A stretch of 64,000 nucleotides of DNA, taken from assembly GCF_044762655.1 (NCBI RefSeq), contig NZ_JBIWER010000001.1:372001-436000 (forward strand), given 5' to 3'. The position numbers were made by a program, and so were the translations under genes. The notes beneath the pieces were generated by a model. It was not told the DNA's origin. It worked only from the letters and a program-made list of their open reading frames with translations, and ran no database searches. Of this stretch, positions 16,804 through 26,599 are shown piece by piece; positions within the stretch are counted from its first letter, which is position 1; each line of letters starts with the position of its first letter. This DNA comes from Psychrobacillus sp044762655. Its GTDB lineage: Bacteria; Bacillota; Bacilli; Bacillales_A; Planococcaceae.

Positions 16804-18522
16804 TTAGTTTGCTTCTTTACCTTCAATGTATGCCCACTTGTAGCTATAATCTCCACCAAATGGGTGAGCAACTATACCTTTAACGTAAGGCTTTTGAAGG
16901 AACATTAAACCGCGTTGGTAAATTGGTCCAACTGCAAAGTCTTGGTCAACGATGATTTTTTCAGCTTTCGCCATTGCTTCCCAACGAGCTGGGATATCTT
17001 GAGCTAAAGAACCATTAATATCTTGTAATAATTGATCGTACTCAGGATTTGAGTATGACATTTGGTTATTACCGCCATCAGTTTCCCATAGGCTTAAGAA
17101 TGTGAATGGATCTTGATAATCTGGTCCCCATCCTGCAACTTGAATGTCATAGTCTTGGTTTGTATCAAGATCTAAACGAACATTGAATGGTACTTCTTTA
17201 AGAGAAATAGTTAATCCTGGTAAGTTAGTTTCTAATTGAGATTTTAAGTATTCGTCCATTTTTTTAGAAAGTTCAGTGTCTCCACCAAGAATCTCTAATT
17301 TAAGTTCAGTAACACCTAAATCTGCTAAACCTTTTTCCCATGCAGTTTTCGCTTCATCTGCATTAAATACAGCCATGTCTCCGTTAACATCACGGAAGTC
17401 GTTTCCATCTTCATCAAAAACGAAATCTTTTGGAATGAATGAATATGCTGCTACAGAACCATTTGCTAATACTACAGAAGCTAAATCTTCTTTGTTGAAC
17501 GCTTTAGTAATTGCTTCACGAATATTTACGTTAGCAAGTGGAGTTTTTTCTCCACCACGTTCTTGATTGTATTTAAAGTAGAATACTGATGTTTCTGATT
17601 CTTTCGCTAACTCTGGATCTGCAGCGTATTGCATTGCATACTCACCAGAAAGTCCAGCGCGGTCTTTTTCACCGTTAGTATATAAGTTAACTGCTGTTGC
17701 AGTTTCTTTTACTACATCATAGTTAATTTCAGTAAGTTTTACAGTTTCTTTATCCCAGTACTGTTCATTTTTAAGTAGTTGCCAAGATAAACCTGTTCCG
17801 TCCCAGTTAGCTAAAGTAAATGGTCCGTTGTATAAAAGTGCTTCAGAATTTTTCGCGTAGTTTTCACCTTGCGCTGTAACGAATTCTTCTTTTTGTGGTA
17901 AGAATGTTCCAAATGACATAAGTGATAAGAAGTAAGGAATAGGTTTTTCAAGCGTAACTTCTAAAGTTTTTTCGTCAACTGCTTTAACACCTAATTCAGT
18001 GTATTCCATTTCACCTTCAGAAATCGCTGTTGCGTTTTTGATAACGCCAGACATCATGTATGGACCGTATTCAGATGCAGTATCTGGGTTCATAGCACGT
18101 TTCCATGCATACTCAAAGTCATTTGCAGTTACTGGAGTACCGTCAGACCAGTTAGAGTCACGTAATGTGAATGTATAAACTAATCCATCTTCAGAAACTG
18201 TTGGTTCACCGTCAGAAAGTGCTGGAACAGCAATATTTTCTTGACTCAAACGATATAAACCTTCGTTTACGTTGTTAAGTAGATCAAAACCAACTGCATC
18301 AGTTACAAGAGCTGAGTCCATTGTTGGAATTTCTGCTGTCATGATCAAGTTAAGAACTTGTTCTTCGTCTACAGCTACTTCTTCTTCTTCTGTTGTTGTA
18401 CCTTCTTTTTCGTCTGTGTCTGTAGTTGTTTTTTCCCCTTTATCGTCGCCACCACAAGCAGCAAGGAATAAAGCAACAACTAACAAAAGGCTTAAAAGCC
18501 ATACAAGCTTGCTATTCTTCAA
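16804..18522 (-). CDS. oppA: Oligopeptide-binding lipoprotein OppA
   Basis: Extracytoplasmic substrate-binding protein, 572 residues, anchored through Cys23 in the lipobox LAAC. A long Asp/Glu/Thr linker follows (about 24-55), then the SBP family 5 fold with LRDSNWSDGTPVTANDFEYAW near 125-145. The start is TTG with AAGGAGG 8 nt upstream. It leads oppABCDF and should capture peptides for import, feeding nutrition and possibly signalling peptides. Confidence 0.94.
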   Translation of the reverse strand: MKNSKLVWLLSLLLVVALFLAACGGDDKGEKTTTDTDEKEGTTTEEEEVAVDEEQVLNLIMTAEIPTMDSALVTDAVGFDLLNNVNEGLYRLSQENIAVPALSDGEPTVSEDGLVYTFTLRDSNWSDGTPVTANDFEYAWKRAMNPDTASEYGPYMMSGVIKNATAISEGEMEYTELGVKAVDEKTLEVTLEKPIPYFLSLMSFGTFLPQKEEFVTAQGENYAKNSEALLYNGPFTLANWDGTGLSWQLLKNEQYWDKETVKLTEINYDVVKETATAVNLYTNGEKDRAGLSGEYAMQYAADPELAKESETSVFYFKYNQERGGEKTPLANVNIREAITKAFNKEDLASVVLANGSVAAYSFIPKDFVFDEDGNDFRDVNGDMAVFNADEAKTAWEKGLADLGVTELKLEILGGDTELSKKMDEYLKSQLETNLPGLTISLKEVPFNVRLDLDTNQDYDIQVAGWGPDYQDPFTFLSLWETDGGNNQMSYSNPEYDQLLQDINGSLAQDIPARWEAMAKAEKIIVDQDFAVGPIYQRGLMFLQKPYVKGIVAHPFGGDYSYKWAYIEGKEAN

Positions 18523-18567
18523 AAAAATAACCTCCTTAAATATTCAGAAAAATTCATTACAATATTT

Positions 18568-18595
18568 ATTATACATTTTCTTTTGGAGTTGTACA
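18568..18595 (-). promoter_or_regulatory. Candidate promoter of oppA
   Basis: TGTACA, 16 bp, TATAAT on the minus strand, about 45 bp before the oppA start. Confidence 0.45.
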
Positions 18596-18759
18596 GGCTT
18601 TTTTCAAATATTTTTACAATAGTGTAACAAAATCATTACATTGTCCTAACAATTGTGAATCTTTGGAAAGATAATTACTTATTTTTGTAAATGGAGTTAA
18701 TTATTTTTTTGCATATTTTAAGATACTATTTTATAATTTACATTTGATAGAGGTGAAAT

Positions 18760-19107
18760 ATGAAAAAAAAATTGATGTACTTTTTCGGTTCCCAAGTAAT
18801 CACTTTTGTTTTAATGCTAATAGTTTATAGAAATTTCCAGCTCGTTTCGTATATAAATATGTCTTTTTTTGTCGGTGGAACAACCACCTTCGTCGGTTTA
18901 ATGACATACGTTGTATCAGGAGGATTTTTTGACTTTTTCACGGAGAGCACACGCAAGGTGTTCACTCCAAGGCATATGAAAAAAGAGGCACAAGCAATGC
19001 GATTACCATCTGAAGTTTTTTCCTTTCCCTACAAACCGATCATCGCTTTAGGGCTTTCCGGTTTGTTTTGTATGTGTATCGCATTGTTCTTCTATTATAG
19101 TTTCTAG
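18760..19107 (+). CDS. Small membrane protein, DUF3899-like
   Basis: A 115-residue protein with three hydrophobic segments (about 8-22, 28-52 and 92-113), the middle one containing VVSGGFFDFF, which I associate with the DUF3899 family. The loop between the last two is basic. SD GAGGTG precedes the ATG. It lies between two opp operons and just upstream of the trpS leader on the same strand, and it probably has a separate transcript. Function unknown. Confidence 0.7.
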   Translation: MKKKLMYFFGSQVITFVLMLIVYRNFQLVSYINMSFFVGGTTTFVGLMTYVVSGGFFDFFTESTRKVFTPRHMKKEAQAMRLPSEVFSFPYKPIIALGLSGLFCMCIALFFYYSF

Positions 19108-19113
19108 GATTGC

Positions 19114-19142
19114 TTGATTTTTGGGTTCCTTCTATATATAAT
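19114..19142 (+). promoter_or_regulatory. Sigma-A promoter of the trpS leader
   Basis: TTGATT (19114-19119), 17 bp, TATAAT (19137-19142), directly before the T-box. Confidence 0.8.
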
Positions 19143-19158
19143 AGTCAAAACTAAATAA

Positions 19159-19400
19159 TTGAGCTTTGAGGAAGAAAAGTACATTTACTGTTGTATGTAT
19201 AGAGAGTCTGTGGTCGCTGTAAACAGATCATACTGTAAATGGAATGGGCTTCTGAGCAGTGTTTGTGAAAATTCAATAGCATACACCGTCCCCTTCACGT
19301 TAAGAAGTAGAGTGGCTAATTATTTTAGCAAGCTGGGTGGTACCACGGATTTAACATCATTCGTCCCTTTTATAGGGATGTATGATGTTTTTTATTTTCT
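19159..19400 (+). ncRNA. T-box riboswitch controlling trpS
   Basis: Has the stem I AGAGAGT motif at 19201-19207 and the conserved antiterminator sequence AGCTGGGTGGTACCACGG at 19331-19348. The competing terminator is at 19353-19393: AACATCAT..CGTCCC pairs with GGGATG..ATGATGTT and is followed by T. TGG triplets, the Trp specifier, occur at 19240 and 19245; I cannot decide which is read. Uncharged tRNA-Trp should stabilise the antiterminator and switch on trpS. Confidence 0.93.
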
Positions 19401-19426
19401 AAAAAAAAGAAAAGGGGTTTAGAAAG

Positions 19427-20419
19427 ATGAAAAAAATTTTTTCAGGCGTACAACCAACAGGGATTATCACCCTTGGAAATTACATCGGTGCCTTCAGACA
19501 ATTCACTGCATTACAAAATGATTTTGACTGTGTATTTTGTATTGTAGACCAACATGCCATTACAGTCGCACAGAATCCGAAAGAATTAAGCGAGCATATT
19601 CGTTCCTTAGCAGCTTTATATATAGCTGTTGGCATTGATCCAAAAAAATCCACATTATTTATACAGTCCGAAGTTCCAGCCCATGCTCAAGCTGGTTGGA
19701 TTATGCAATGTATCTCTTATATCGGTGAGTTAGAAAGAATGACTCAATTCAAAGATAAGTCTGCTGGCAAAGACGCTGTTTCTGCTGCATTGTTAACATA
19801 TCCTCCATTAATGGCTGCGGATATACTTTTATATCAATCAGATATCGTACCAGTTGGTGATGATCAAACCCAGCATGTAGAATTGACACGAGACTTAGCT
19901 GAGCGATTCAACAAACGCTACGGTGAAGTATTAACAATCCCTGAAATCCAATTACCTAAAAATGGGGCTCGTATTAAATCGTTACAAGACCCACTGAAGA
20001 AAATGAGTAAGTCAGATCCGAACCAAAAGGCTACTATTCGTCTGTTGGATAGCCCAAAAGAAATTGAAAAGAAAATTAAAAGCTCTGTGACAGATTCAGA
20101 AGGTATAGTCGCTTTCGATCCTGAAAATAAACCCGGAGTTTCCAATCTATTAACGATTGAATCTGCGTTAACCGACGTTTTAATCCCTACACTTGTACAA
20201 AAATATGAAGGAAAAGGATATGGAGACTTCAAAGCTTCTGTTGCAGGAGTTATTATCGATCATCTTACACCTATTCAACAAAGATATGAACAACTGCTAA
20301 ATTCTTCTGAATTGGATGATATTCTAGATCTAGGAGCTGTGAAGGCACAGGCTCTTGCCAACGATACATTGGCTAAGATGGAAGCCGCAATGGGCCTCGG
20401 GAGAAGACGACCACGGTAA
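19427..20419 (+). CDS. trpS: Tryptophan--tRNA ligase
   Basis: Class I aminoacyl-tRNA synthetase charging tRNA-Trp. PTGIITLGNYIG (residues 10-21) contains the HIGH-equivalent and KMSKSD (about 192-197) the KMSKS loop. Length of 330 is normal. Regulated by the T-box immediately upstream. The SD AAGGGG is 9 nt before the ATG. Its 3' end overlaps an antisense small membrane ORF by 47 bp. Confidence 0.96.
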   Translation: MKKIFSGVQPTGIITLGNYIGAFRQFTALQNDFDCVFCIVDQHAITVAQNPKELSEHIRSLAALYIAVGIDPKKSTLFIQSEVPAHAQAGWIMQCISYIGELERMTQFKDKSAGKDAVSAALLTYPPLMAADILLYQSDIVPVGDDQTQHVELTRDLAERFNKRYGEVLTIPEIQLPKNGARIKSLQDPLKKMSKSDPNQKATIRLLDSPKEIEKKIKSSVTDSEGIVAFDPENKPGVSNLLTIESALTDVLIPTLVQKYEGKGYGDFKASVAGVIIDHLTPIQQRYEQLLNSSELDDILDLGAVKAQALANDTLAKMEAAMGLGRRRPR

Positions 20420-20594
20420 TGGACAATATGGATACACATAAAAGTACAAACTCAGGTGACTCAAACATATACATGAGTACCGATCTAAACGAGTATCCTA
20501 GCGATAAAAAATTCAGATAAAGTACTAAGTGGGAGCAGCTAATTACTGCAATTCCATAGCTTATCAAAAATAGTAATAATCTTATTTGTATCAC
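20373..20594 (-). CDS. Candidate small hydrophobic membrane protein
   Basis: A 70-73 residue frame with two predicted membrane spans (about 5-30 and 47-65) separated by LGYSFRSVLMY. It overlaps the trpS 3' end in antisense, and a terminator hairpin lies 20 bp before its start, so its promoter is unclear. The GTG at 20594 is inside an SD-like AAGGATGTGAT. An ATA four codons in has the same spacing as the one in coiA and would give MRLLLFLISYG. The composition looks like a real membrane peptide, but expression is uncertain. Confidence 0.45.
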   Translation of the reverse strand: MIQIRLLLFLISYGIAVISCSHLVLYLNFLSLGYSFRSVLMYMFESPEFVLLCVSILSITVVVFSRGPLRLPS

Positions 20595-20614
20595 ATCCTT
20601 ATAAGACCATATGA

Positions 20615-20650
20615 AAAACCGCCCCTAAACTTTCGTTTAAGAGCGGTTTT
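20615..20650 (-). terminator. Intrinsic terminator of the app-like operon
   Basis: AAAACCGC pairs with GCGGTTTT, extended by an imperfect inner stem. It has T runs on both strands, so it may serve both directions. Confidence 0.85.
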
Positions 20651-20659
20651 TTTAAAATA

Positions 20660-22510
20660 TTATTTAACTGGAGTATCTGCTACTAACTCGATATCGATAT
20701 AATCGAAATCAGTATCATAACCAAAGTCATAGTTTTTCACGCGGTCATTAACCGGGAATAACTCATAACGGAATTGTAATGGAATTACAGCAGAAACGTC
20801 TTGCATATATTCTTGCCATTCACGGAACTTTTTAGCACGGAACTCTCCATCAATTGCTTCTGGAGAATCGATCGCAGTTAATAATCCTTCTAGCTCTTCA
20901 GAAGTGTAACGGCTGAAGTTATAAACTGCTGTCTTAGAGTATAGTCCAGCTGGAGATGGGTTTGTACCTGTTCCCCATGCACCCATAAATACATCGATTT
21001 CTGGATCATCCGCTTGAACTTTATCGTAGAATGTGTTGAATTCGATTAGACGACCTGTAGCTAATTGTACATCTAAGCCAACTTCAGTCCAGTTTTGTAG
21101 GTAGTAAGAAATTACTTGTTCTTGTGTTTCATCACCAGCCATAGCAGCTAGGCTAATTGTAAGTTTTTCTCCGTTTGGATCTTCGCGTAGACCATCGCCA
21201 TCCGTATCTTTATATCCAGCTTCGTCTAACAATTGCTCAGCTTTCTCTGGATCATAATTATATCCTTCAATTGAAGAATCATGGAATGATTTAAATACTG
21301 GTGGAATTAGAGAATTAGCACGCTCACGTAAATCGAAGTAGTATACTTCATTTACTTGCTCAACGTCTAAAGCATAGCCCATTGCTTGTCGTAATACTTT
21401 GTCACCCATTTTTGCTTCTTCTTCATTTGTAATTGTAAGACTTGCATCATAGTCATATTTACCAAGTTTGAATCCTACATAAGAGTAGTACAATTCTTGA
21501 CGACCTAGAAGCGTAATATTTTCAAGATCTTTTACGTTTTCATATGCGCTCGTTGGGAAAGATAGCGCCATATCGTACTCCCCTGTTTCTAAAGCTTTAG
21601 CAGCTGAAGCACTTGGTACAGTTTTAATAATTACGCCATCAAGTTTTGATTGACCTTTCCAGTAGTTCTCGTTACGTACAAACGATACAGACTCACCTGG
21701 AACGATTTTGTCGAATTTGAATGCTCCTAGAGTAACTGGGTTTTTACGTACTGCATCATTTTCAAGTAGCTCAGCAACAGGAATATCTTTTACGATATGA
21801 CTTGGCTCAGCGTAGAACCAAAGCCCATCTCCTCCTGAATAGATAGCTGGTGAAACTTTGTTGAATGAAATCTCTAAAGTAGTTTCATCCACTTTTTTAA
21901 GTCCTGAAATTGTATCAGCTTTTCCATCATGATATTCTACAGCACCAACGATATTTTGGAAGTCAGAATCATAACGTACTCCAGCATAGTCCGGGTGTCC
22001 GATAATTAGGTAAGGTTGGATTAAATCCTCAATTTTAAGAGGCTCTCCATCTGACCATTTAACTCCCTCTTGAATCTTAATAGTTGCTTTGTTATTAGCC
22101 TCATCAACTGTTAAATTTGCGATACCACCATCAGTAATTAAGAAATCTCCATCAGTTTTAAAAAGTACATTACTTGCAAATGCCATTATTTCTGAATCAT
22201 AAGCATCTTCATATAGTGTGTAAGAGAAAATACCTTGGAATGGAGAGTCGTTTACTAATGCTACTTGTAAAGTTCCACCGTCAATAGCGTCTCCTTCATT
22301 GTCAAGTACTACAGGAAATAACTCTTCTGAAGCTGTTTCATCTGTTTCTTCCTCAGTACCCTCTTCTGCGTCTTTATCTCCTGAACCATCTTCTTCTGTC
22401 TTGTCTGTCTCATCAGCAGGTTTTGCCGGTTCATCATCTGAATTACATGCTGCAAGAACTAGCATAAGTGTAAACAGCAAAGCCAATAAAGCTAAAAGCT
22501 TCTTATTCAT
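20660..22510 (-). CDS. Oligopeptide-binding lipoprotein, second system
   Basis: SBP family 5 binding protein, 616 residues, lipobox LAAC with Cys22, then an acidic 45-residue linker. The motif IQEGVKWSDGEPL marks the family. A start 13 codons upstream (22549) lacks an SD; GGGAGG lies 8 nt before the ATG at 22510. It closes a D-F-B-C-A operon. The longer insertions and the separate operon suggest a peptide range different from OppA, which is inference. Confidence 0.92.
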   Translation of the reverse strand: MNKKLLALLALLFTLMLVLAACNSDDEPAKPADETDKTEEDGSGDKDAEEGTEEETDETASEELFPVVLDNEGDAIDGGTLQVALVNDSPFQGIFSYTLYEDAYDSEIMAFASNVLFKTDGDFLITDGGIANLTVDEANNKATIKIQEGVKWSDGEPLKIEDLIQPYLIIGHPDYAGVRYDSDFQNIVGAVEYHDGKADTISGLKKVDETTLEISFNKVSPAIYSGGDGLWFYAEPSHIVKDIPVAELLENDAVRKNPVTLGAFKFDKIVPGESVSFVRNENYWKGQSKLDGVIIKTVPSASAAKALETGEYDMALSFPTSAYENVKDLENITLLGRQELYYSYVGFKLGKYDYDASLTITNEEEAKMGDKVLRQAMGYALDVEQVNEVYYFDLRERANSLIPPVFKSFHDSSIEGYNYDPEKAEQLLDEAGYKDTDGDGLREDPNGEKLTISLAAMAGDETQEQVISYYLQNWTEVGLDVQLATGRLIEFNTFYDKVQADDPEIDVFMGAWGTGTNPSPAGLYSKTAVYNFSRYTSEELEGLLTAIDSPEAIDGEFRAKKFREWQEYMQDVSAVIPLQFRYELFPVNDRVKNYDFGYDTDFDYIDIELVADTPVK

Positions 22511-22574
22511 TCTTTTTTCCTCCCTTTTATATCTTTTTTTATATATCAAACGCTCTTGCGTCTAATAACAGTTT

Positions 22575-23483
22575 TTACCCAAGTCGTTGACGTGCATCAG
22601 CAGATCGTCGAATGGCCTGACCAACATAATTGATCCCTAGCATAAGTAATAAGATTAGTATTGCTGCAGGTAACCAGTTCCACCATGCATGTTCCATAAT
22701 GAATGGATCGGTTGCATAGCTTACAAGAGTTCCTAAACTTGGTGTAGAAGGCGGTAAACCAAAACCTAAAAATGATAGTCCAGTTTCTAGTCCAACATTT
22801 CCTGCAAAGTTTAGGGTCATATCTACGATTAGTATAGAACTTAAATTTGGCATCATTTCTTTAAAAATAATCACGATATTCCTGGTCCCTAATGTTTTCG
22901 AAGCGCTAATGTAATCACGTCTGCTTTCGGAAAGCGCCTTACTTCGAATAACCCTAGCTGTACCAACCCATAAGAACAAACTCATAATAAGTATGAATTC
23001 CACAATGGAGTACTTTGGAATAATAGTTACAAAAACAATAATAATCATCAATGACGGAATAGTAATGAAGAAATCTATAATACGCATAAAGATATTATCA
23101 ATCAATCCACCAAAATAGCCTGTTATTAAACCAATTACAACACCTACAAAACCAGTTATAAGTGTAACTGCAATTGCAATTGTCAAAGAGTTTCGTGCAC
23201 CTACAACTAATTGTCCAAGGATGTCACGTCCACCTTTGTCCGCTCCTAACCAGAATTTATCTCCTGGTTCTGCAAGCTTGTCACGCAGACTTATTCGCAT
23301 CAATTGTGTTTGGTCAATCTGCCATGCCCAAATATATATGCCTCCAATAACGATTATTAACGATATTAGCGAGAACATGGCTAATTTATCTTTCATAAAC
23401 TCCCGCGCAATTACTTGAAAACCTGTCGGGGGAGAGCTTGCTTTTATCTCTTTTGATGGTTCAATAACTTCAGTATTTTTCAT
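22575..23483 (-). CDS. Oligopeptide ABC transporter permease, OppC/AppC type
   Basis: A 302-residue permease with an N-terminal span (MFSLISLIIVIGGIYIWAW) and the short GADKGGRDILGQL loop instead of OppC's longer insertion. The EAA loop is ASKTLGTRNIVIIFKEMMPN. It is 30 bp from the OppB-type gene and 64 bp from the binding-protein gene. Confidence 0.91.
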   Translation of the reverse strand: MKNTEVIEPSKEIKASSPPTGFQVIAREFMKDKLAMFSLISLIIVIGGIYIWAWQIDQTQLMRISLRDKLAEPGDKFWLGADKGGRDILGQLVVGARNSLTIAIAVTLITGFVGVVIGLITGYFGGLIDNIFMRIIDFFITIPSLMIIIVFVTIIPKYSIVEFILIMSLFLWVGTARVIRSKALSESRRDYISASKTLGTRNIVIIFKEMMPNLSSILIVDMTLNFAGNVGLETGLSFLGFGLPPSTPSLGTLVSYATDPFIMEHAWWNWLPAAILILLLMLGINYVGQAIRRSADARQRLG

Positions 23484-23512
23484 TATCTGGACTCTCCTTA
23501 TCCATTATTTTG

Positions 23513-24475
23513 TTAGTCAATCCTAATTCGAGGGTCAACAATGCTCATGATGATATCGGATAATAGACTTCCTAATAATGTTAAGAATCCAAAAAGCATA
23601 ACAAGTGCTGTAATTACACTATAATCACGCCCATTTATAGCCTGAATGAACAATTGTCCCATACCATGATAACCAAAAATGGTCTCAATAAAGATAGATC
23701 CAGTTAAAAGTCCTGTAATGGTAAAACCTAAGAATGCCGCAATCGGTAACAATGAGTTACGTAATATATGACGAGAGTATACTTTATTGATTGGAATACC
23801 CTTACTTTTCGCAGTCCGCACATAATCCATCGACTTCGAATCGATAATTTCGGACCGTAAATACTGAATAATTCCAGTAGTCGCAAGTACAGCATAAGTA
23901 ATAGCTGGTAATAAAATATGATAAAACTTACTCCAAAGGAAGCCAGCTGTTCCAGACTCGTATTTTATATCCACCGTCCCGCTTGTCGGGAACCAACCTA
24001 GTTCATATCCGAAGAAGAACAGATTGATTAATCCTAATACAAATGTAGGAATCGCATAAACAATGAAGCTATAGAATATGATAGATTTGTCTAGAAATGA
24101 ATCTTGGAATCTACCAGATATTACCCCTAATGGAATTGCGATTATATATAGTAAAAAGACGCTTAGTAAAGATAACCATAGTGTATTGAGTGCACGGTCC
24201 CCAATTAAATTCGCTACAGGTACGTTAAACGTGTAACTACGTCCAAAATCTCCTTGGAAGGCATTTCCAATCCAATTCACATATTGCACATACCAAGGAT
24301 CATAGAAACCAGCCTTTATACGCAGTTCTTCTACGCGAGCAGGATCCGTTTCTGGAGTAATTAGTCCTGTGAAAGGGTCACCAGGCATGAATTTCGCCAT
24401 AATGAATATTAAAAGACTAAGTACAAATAATTGTGGAATCATTACGAGAATACGTCTTACAATCGTTTTCCACAT
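23513..24475 (-). CDS. Oligopeptide ABC transporter permease, OppB/AppB type
   Basis: A 320-residue permease starting MWKTIVRRILVMIPQLF. The EAA loop is TAKSKGIPINKVYSRHILRNSL. The frame extends nine codons further to 24502, but AAAGGGGG is spaced for the ATG at 24475, which follows the previous stop by one base. Part of the second peptide transporter. Confidence 0.92.
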   Translation of the reverse strand: MWKTIVRRILVMIPQLFVLSLLIFIMAKFMPGDPFTGLITPETDPARVEELRIKAGFYDPWYVQYVNWIGNAFQGDFGRSYTFNVPVANLIGDRALNTLWLSLLSVFLLYIIAIPLGVISGRFQDSFLDKSIIFYSFIVYAIPTFVLGLINLFFFGYELGWFPTSGTVDIKYESGTAGFLWSKFYHILLPAITYAVLATTGIIQYLRSEIIDSKSMDYVRTAKSKGIPINKVYSRHILRNSLLPIAAFLGFTITGLLTGSIFIETIFGYHGMGQLFIQAINGRDYSVITALVMLFGFLTLLGSLLSDIIMSIVDPRIRID

Positions 24476-24476
24476 A

Positions 24477-25424
24477 TTACATGCCCCCTTTGTTCTGAGC
24501 ATTCTTTGCTACTTTGTGTGTATCGGAAATTGGTTGTAAATCATATACTCTACCATTTTCATCATAATAATTATGGTGATTTGTTAAATAATCCACTTCT
24601 ACTGCTCTTCTGACTTTCTTACGTTCTTCACGATCTGTTGGATTTACTTCCGGAATTGCCGAAAGCAATCTTTTTGTATATATATGTTGGGGATTGGTAT
24701 AAATGTCTTTCCTATTTCCAGACTCAACAAAGCGCCCTTTGTACATTATGGAGATATTATCACACATATGTTTTACCACTCCAAGATCATGGGAAATAAA
24801 TAAATAACTTAACCCAAACTCGTCCTGGATATCTTTTAAGAAATTTAAGACCTGTGCTTGAACCGATAAATCGAGAGCCGATACTGGTTCATCCGCAATA
24901 ATTAGTTTTGGATTACTAGCAATCGCTCGAGCAATTCCGATACGCTGCTTTTGACCCCCTGAAAATTCATGCGGATATTTTAATCTTGCTTCCTCGCTCA
25001 TACCCACAATAGCAAGCAATTCATTGATTCTTTTTCTTTCTTCTCCAGGAGAAAGCTTTAAGAAGTTTCGAATAGGTTCAGCGATAATATCTTGTACTCT
25101 TTTACGAGGGTTTAGACTCGAATGAGCATCTTGGAAAATCATCTGAATGTCTCGGTTATAGGCTGAGTTTCTACCTCTAACTTTGTTCGTAACATTCTCT
25201 CCTTCATAAATAATACTTCCAGCTGTAATTTTTTCTAATCCTATAATAGATTTTCCTGTTGTTGATTTCCCGCAACCTGATTCACCTACTAATCCGTAGG
25301 CTTTCCCTTTTTCAAATTCTAGGTTTATACCATCTACAGCGTGTACATTGTCAACAACTGTATTAAAAAAACCTCCACGAATTGGGTAATGCACTTTTAA
25401 GTCATTAATTTGCATAAAACTCAT
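24477..25424 (-). CDS. Oligopeptide ABC transporter ATP-binding protein, OppF/AppF type
   Basis: A 315-residue ATPase: Walker A GESGCGKST, signature HEFSGGQKQR, Walker B LIIADEPVSALD. It overlaps the upstream ATPase by ATGA and has a GGAGGT SD. The short C-terminal tail (HHNYYDENGRVYDL) replaces a cysteine-containing end. Confidence 0.92.
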   Translation of the reverse strand: MSFMQINDLKVHYPIRGGFFNTVVDNVHAVDGINLEFEKGKAYGLVGESGCGKSTTGKSIIGLEKITAGSIIYEGENVTNKVRGRNSAYNRDIQMIFQDAHSSLNPRKRVQDIIAEPIRNFLKLSPGEERKRINELLAIVGMSEEARLKYPHEFSGGQKQRIGIARAIASNPKLIIADEPVSALDLSVQAQVLNFLKDIQDEFGLSYLFISHDLGVVKHMCDNISIMYKGRFVESGNRKDIYTNPQHIYTKRLLSAIPEVNPTDREERKKVRRAVEVDYLTNHHNYYDENGRVYDLQPISDTHKVAKNAQNKGGM

Positions 25425-26437
25425 ACTGAATTACCTCCTTTTTCACTTTCGAAGTGAAAATGTTGCCAGCATGTACATCTAACTAGATGCCCCGGAGATA
25501 CTTCATGCAACGTCGGATTTTCCTCATGTACTCCTACTGGTATCCACGGAATACGATCTGCAAATCTACACCCTACTCTAGGTAATTTTACTAACGATGG
25601 GACCATCCCTTGTATTACTTGGAGCTTTTCATTTTCACTATTCATTTGAGGAATAGAATTTAATAGAGAACGAGTGTATGGATGTCTAGGGTTTGCAAAT
25701 AACTCTTCCACAGGAGCCTCTTCAATAATTTGACCAGCATACATAACTGCAACACGATCTGCAGTTTCTGCTACTACACCTAAATCATGTGTGATTAATA
25801 TGATTCCTGCTCCGGTTTCATTTTGAAGCTCTTTTAGCAGATCCAAAATCTGTGCTTGAATTGTTACATCTAGTGCAGTTGTTGGTTCATCTGCAATAAT
25901 AATATTTGGTTTACAAGAAATAGCAATCGCTATAATAACACGCTGTCTCATACCACCTGAAAGCTGGTGTGGGAACTGTCTAGAAATTCGTTCAGGATTC
26001 GGTATTCCAACTTGTTTTAACAGTTCTAAAACTCGAATACTTCTCTCCTGTTTGGACATTTTAGTATGATACACAAGTCCTTCTTCAATCTGCTCCCCAA
26101 TTCTCATTAATGGATTTAAAGCAGATAAAGGATCTTGGAAGATCATTCCTATTTCTTCTCCTCGAACATCATTTAATTTTTCCTCTTCCAGTAGTGCGAG
26201 GTTTTTCCCCTTGTAGAGAATTTCTCCTTGTACTCTTGTTTTATTATGATCGTATAATCCAATAATAGAAGTTGCCAAGGTCGATTTCCCACAGCCAGAC
26301 TCACCAACTACTGCAAGTATTTCATTTCTTTTTAAAGTTACGGATACACCATCTACTGCATCGTAATATGTATCTTTTATGCGAAAACCAGTATGTAAGT
26401 CGTTTATAGTTAAAAGCTGATCTAAGTTGTTCAACAT
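25421..26437 (-). CDS. Oligopeptide ABC transporter ATP-binding protein, OppD/AppD type
   Basis: A 338-residue ATPase with Walker A GESGCGKST, signature HQLSGGMRQR, Walker B IIIADEPTTALD and the C-terminal CRFADRIPW...GHLVRCTCW region with the usual cysteines, which oppD in this window lacks. Chosen ATG at 26437 because AAAGGAG lies just before it; an ATG at 26455 has no SD. First gene of the second operon, behind a sigma-A promoter. Confidence 0.92.
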   Translation of the reverse strand: MLNNLDQLLTINDLHTGFRIKDTYYDAVDGVSVTLKRNEILAVVGESGCGKSTLATSIIGLYDHNKTRVQGEILYKGKNLALLEEEKLNDVRGEEIGMIFQDPLSALNPLMRIGEQIEEGLVYHTKMSKQERSIRVLELLKQVGIPNPERISRQFPHQLSGGMRQRVIIAIAISCKPNIIIADEPTTALDVTIQAQILDLLKELQNETGAGIILITHDLGVVAETADRVAVMYAGQIIEEAPVEELFANPRHPYTRSLLNSIPQMNSENEKLQVIQGMVPSLVKLPRVGCRFADRIPWIPVGVHEENPTLHEVSPGHLVRCTCWQHFHFESEKGGNSV

Positions 26438-26534
26438 ATTGCTCCTTTCAGTCATCGCTACTAAACTATTAATTTGGAAGATTACTATCTCATTAAATAT
26501 TACAATTTTCTGTTTTTTTGTTGCTTATTGTTAA

Positions 26535-26563
26535 ATTCTATTACAGTTTGATTACAATCGCAA
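26535..26563 (-). promoter_or_regulatory. Sigma-A promoter of the app-like operon
   Basis: TTGCGA, 17 bp, TAGAAT on the minus strand, about 100 bp before the first ATPase gene. Confidence 0.6.
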
Positions 26564-26599
26564 TAATATTTTTTAACTATTTGATTAATTTACTCTTTT

